Shown here: positions 40,519 to 41,019 of the stretch, one piece after another
How the letters are laid out: each line of letters begins with the position of its first letter
Numbering within the stretch: position 1 is the first letter of the stretch
Assembly (NCBI GenBank): GCA_964458015.1
Contig: CAYWGR010000026.1
Coordinates: 1-41,019, forward strand
Reading direction: 5' to 3'
Length of the DNA: 41,019 nucleotides
Origin: CAYWGR01 sp964458015
GTDB taxonomy: Bacteria > Planctomycetota > Planctomycetia > Pirellulales > Thermoguttaceae
Notes under the pieces: generated by a model
Told to the model about the DNA's origin: nothing
Database searches by the model: none
What the model saw: only the letters and a program-made list of their open reading frames with translations
Position numbers and translations under genes: made by a program

Positions 40519-40794
40519 TCACACGTGACGAATCGACGTAAACTCGTCAAGCGTCACGGAGGTCAGCTCGCCGTCCGGCTGTTCGAGCAAGACGACGTCG
40601 CTAAACACTTTATCATCGTGATGGCGATGAAAATGCAATCCGCGTCGCTTCCGTTCGATGCGGACCACGGTCCCTGATGTTTTGGCGGTCCAACTGTTTT
40701 GCCCCACGGTGACGCGGTGTTCCACCTCCACGTGGTCGCCGGCTTTCAGTTCGTCAAACTGGTCACGAATCTTGTTGCTGCTGGTAGTAGTCAT
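40519..40794 (-). CDS. Small hypothetical protein (91 aa)
   Basis: The family is not recognised. Start taken as ATG 40794 (MTTTSSNKIRDQF); ATG 40809 is also possible. A compact beta-rich domain is suggested: 'LKAGDHVEVEHRVTVGQNSW' then 'SGTVVRIERKRRGLHF', with a His-rich loop ('HFHRHHDD') and 'VLLEQPDGELTSVTLDEF'. This looks like an SH3-like small barrel. It is followed by an intrinsic terminator. Confidence 0.7.
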   Translation of the reverse strand: MTTTSSNKIRDQFDELKAGDHVEVEHRVTVGQNSWTAKTSGTVVRIERKRRGLHFHRHHDDKVFSDVVLLEQPDGELTSVTLDEFTSIRHV

Positions 40795-41019
40795 GGCACG
40801 GCACTTCATGGTTTTAAGAAGGGCAAGCTCCCCACTCGCCCTTATTGCCACCATTGTGTCAAACCACGTTATTTTCGCAAGATCAGCTTATGTAAATCCA
40901 AGCAAATCCCTTCTTCTTTGAGAAGCGGATTAGGGTAAGGAGCGTCTGATACGAGGAATTCGCAGCCCTCACCCCCGGCCTGGACTGCTAAAAACCTGGT
41001 GATTTTCGGGAAAAATTGA

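Noticed and set aside
40855..41019. Right edge of the window
   Set aside because: No gene, hairpin or repeat that I can support in these last 165 bases.

Overview
The window is bacterial. Its right 24.5 kb looks like the chromosome of a planctomycete, probably a Pirellulales relative. Reasons: moderately high GC, many genes with weak or no Shine-Dalgarno sequence, a MoxR / DUF58 / transglutaminase locus, a Tat-exported sugar-isomerase-like TIM barrel, a tiny Lys/Arg-rich protein, and repeat-rich DNA-binding genes. The taxonomic call is inference; no rRNA or complete tRNA gene is present.

Region 1 (1 to about 16,470) is the right part of an integrated mobile element whose left end lies outside the window. 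It ends at a tyrosine integrase and a 53-bp copy of the 3' part of a tRNA-Leu gene, which is the attachment scar. Most genes run leftward: primase-helicase, a cut-down radical SAM gene, small winged-helix and HTH proteins, a DUF1281 protein, an AAA+ ATPase, two DNA-methylase-like proteins, a DUF3102 protein and a large unknown. A short rightward block (13,756-14,903) holds a winged-helix protein and an excisionase-like HTH protein. No capsid, terminase, portal, relaxase or type IV secretion gene is visible, so it may be a phage satellite, a plasmid-like integrative element or one arm of a larger prophage or ICE. It is decaying in places: an intact IS3-family element splits one gene, a helicase and a radical SAM gene appear fused by a deletion, and a small gene before the helicase is out of frame at an A7 tract. 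Its non-coding DNA is unusual: at least a dozen long, nearly perfect hairpins, a conserved ATAGTAGTAA box, A-rich tracts, and dispersed repeats recur in the same order in front of leftward operons.

Region 2 (16,580-22,810) holds a GlsB/YeaQ-like membrane protein, an RNase Z-like metallo-hydrolase, a 1126-residue AsmA-like protein and a LarA-type (DUF2088) protein.

Region 3 (22,893-29,757) is a rightward cluster: MoxR ATPase, DUF58 protein and TgpA-like transglutaminase, followed by an overlapping YchF/Obg-like GTPase. A separate AT-richer AAA ATPase gene with its own candidate promoter sits between the MoxR and DUF58 genes.

Region 4 (29,904-31,819) is a translationally coupled gene pair made almost entirely of about 60-65-residue repeats of the homing-endonuclease-associated type (HNH_repeat); the second also carries a Ros/MucR-like zinc finger. 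No nuclease domain is present. This pair is the best candidate in the window for an undescribed system.

Region 5 (32,068-40,794) is chromosomal: a trypsin-like protease with a C-terminal membrane anchor, citrate synthase, a coupled set (Pycsar-effector-like DUF5706 protein, YjbQ-family protein, Tat-exported TIM barrel), an exported M28 peptidase with two PDZ domains, a single-domain response regulator, a 28-residue basic protein, a radical SAM enzyme and a small unknown protein.
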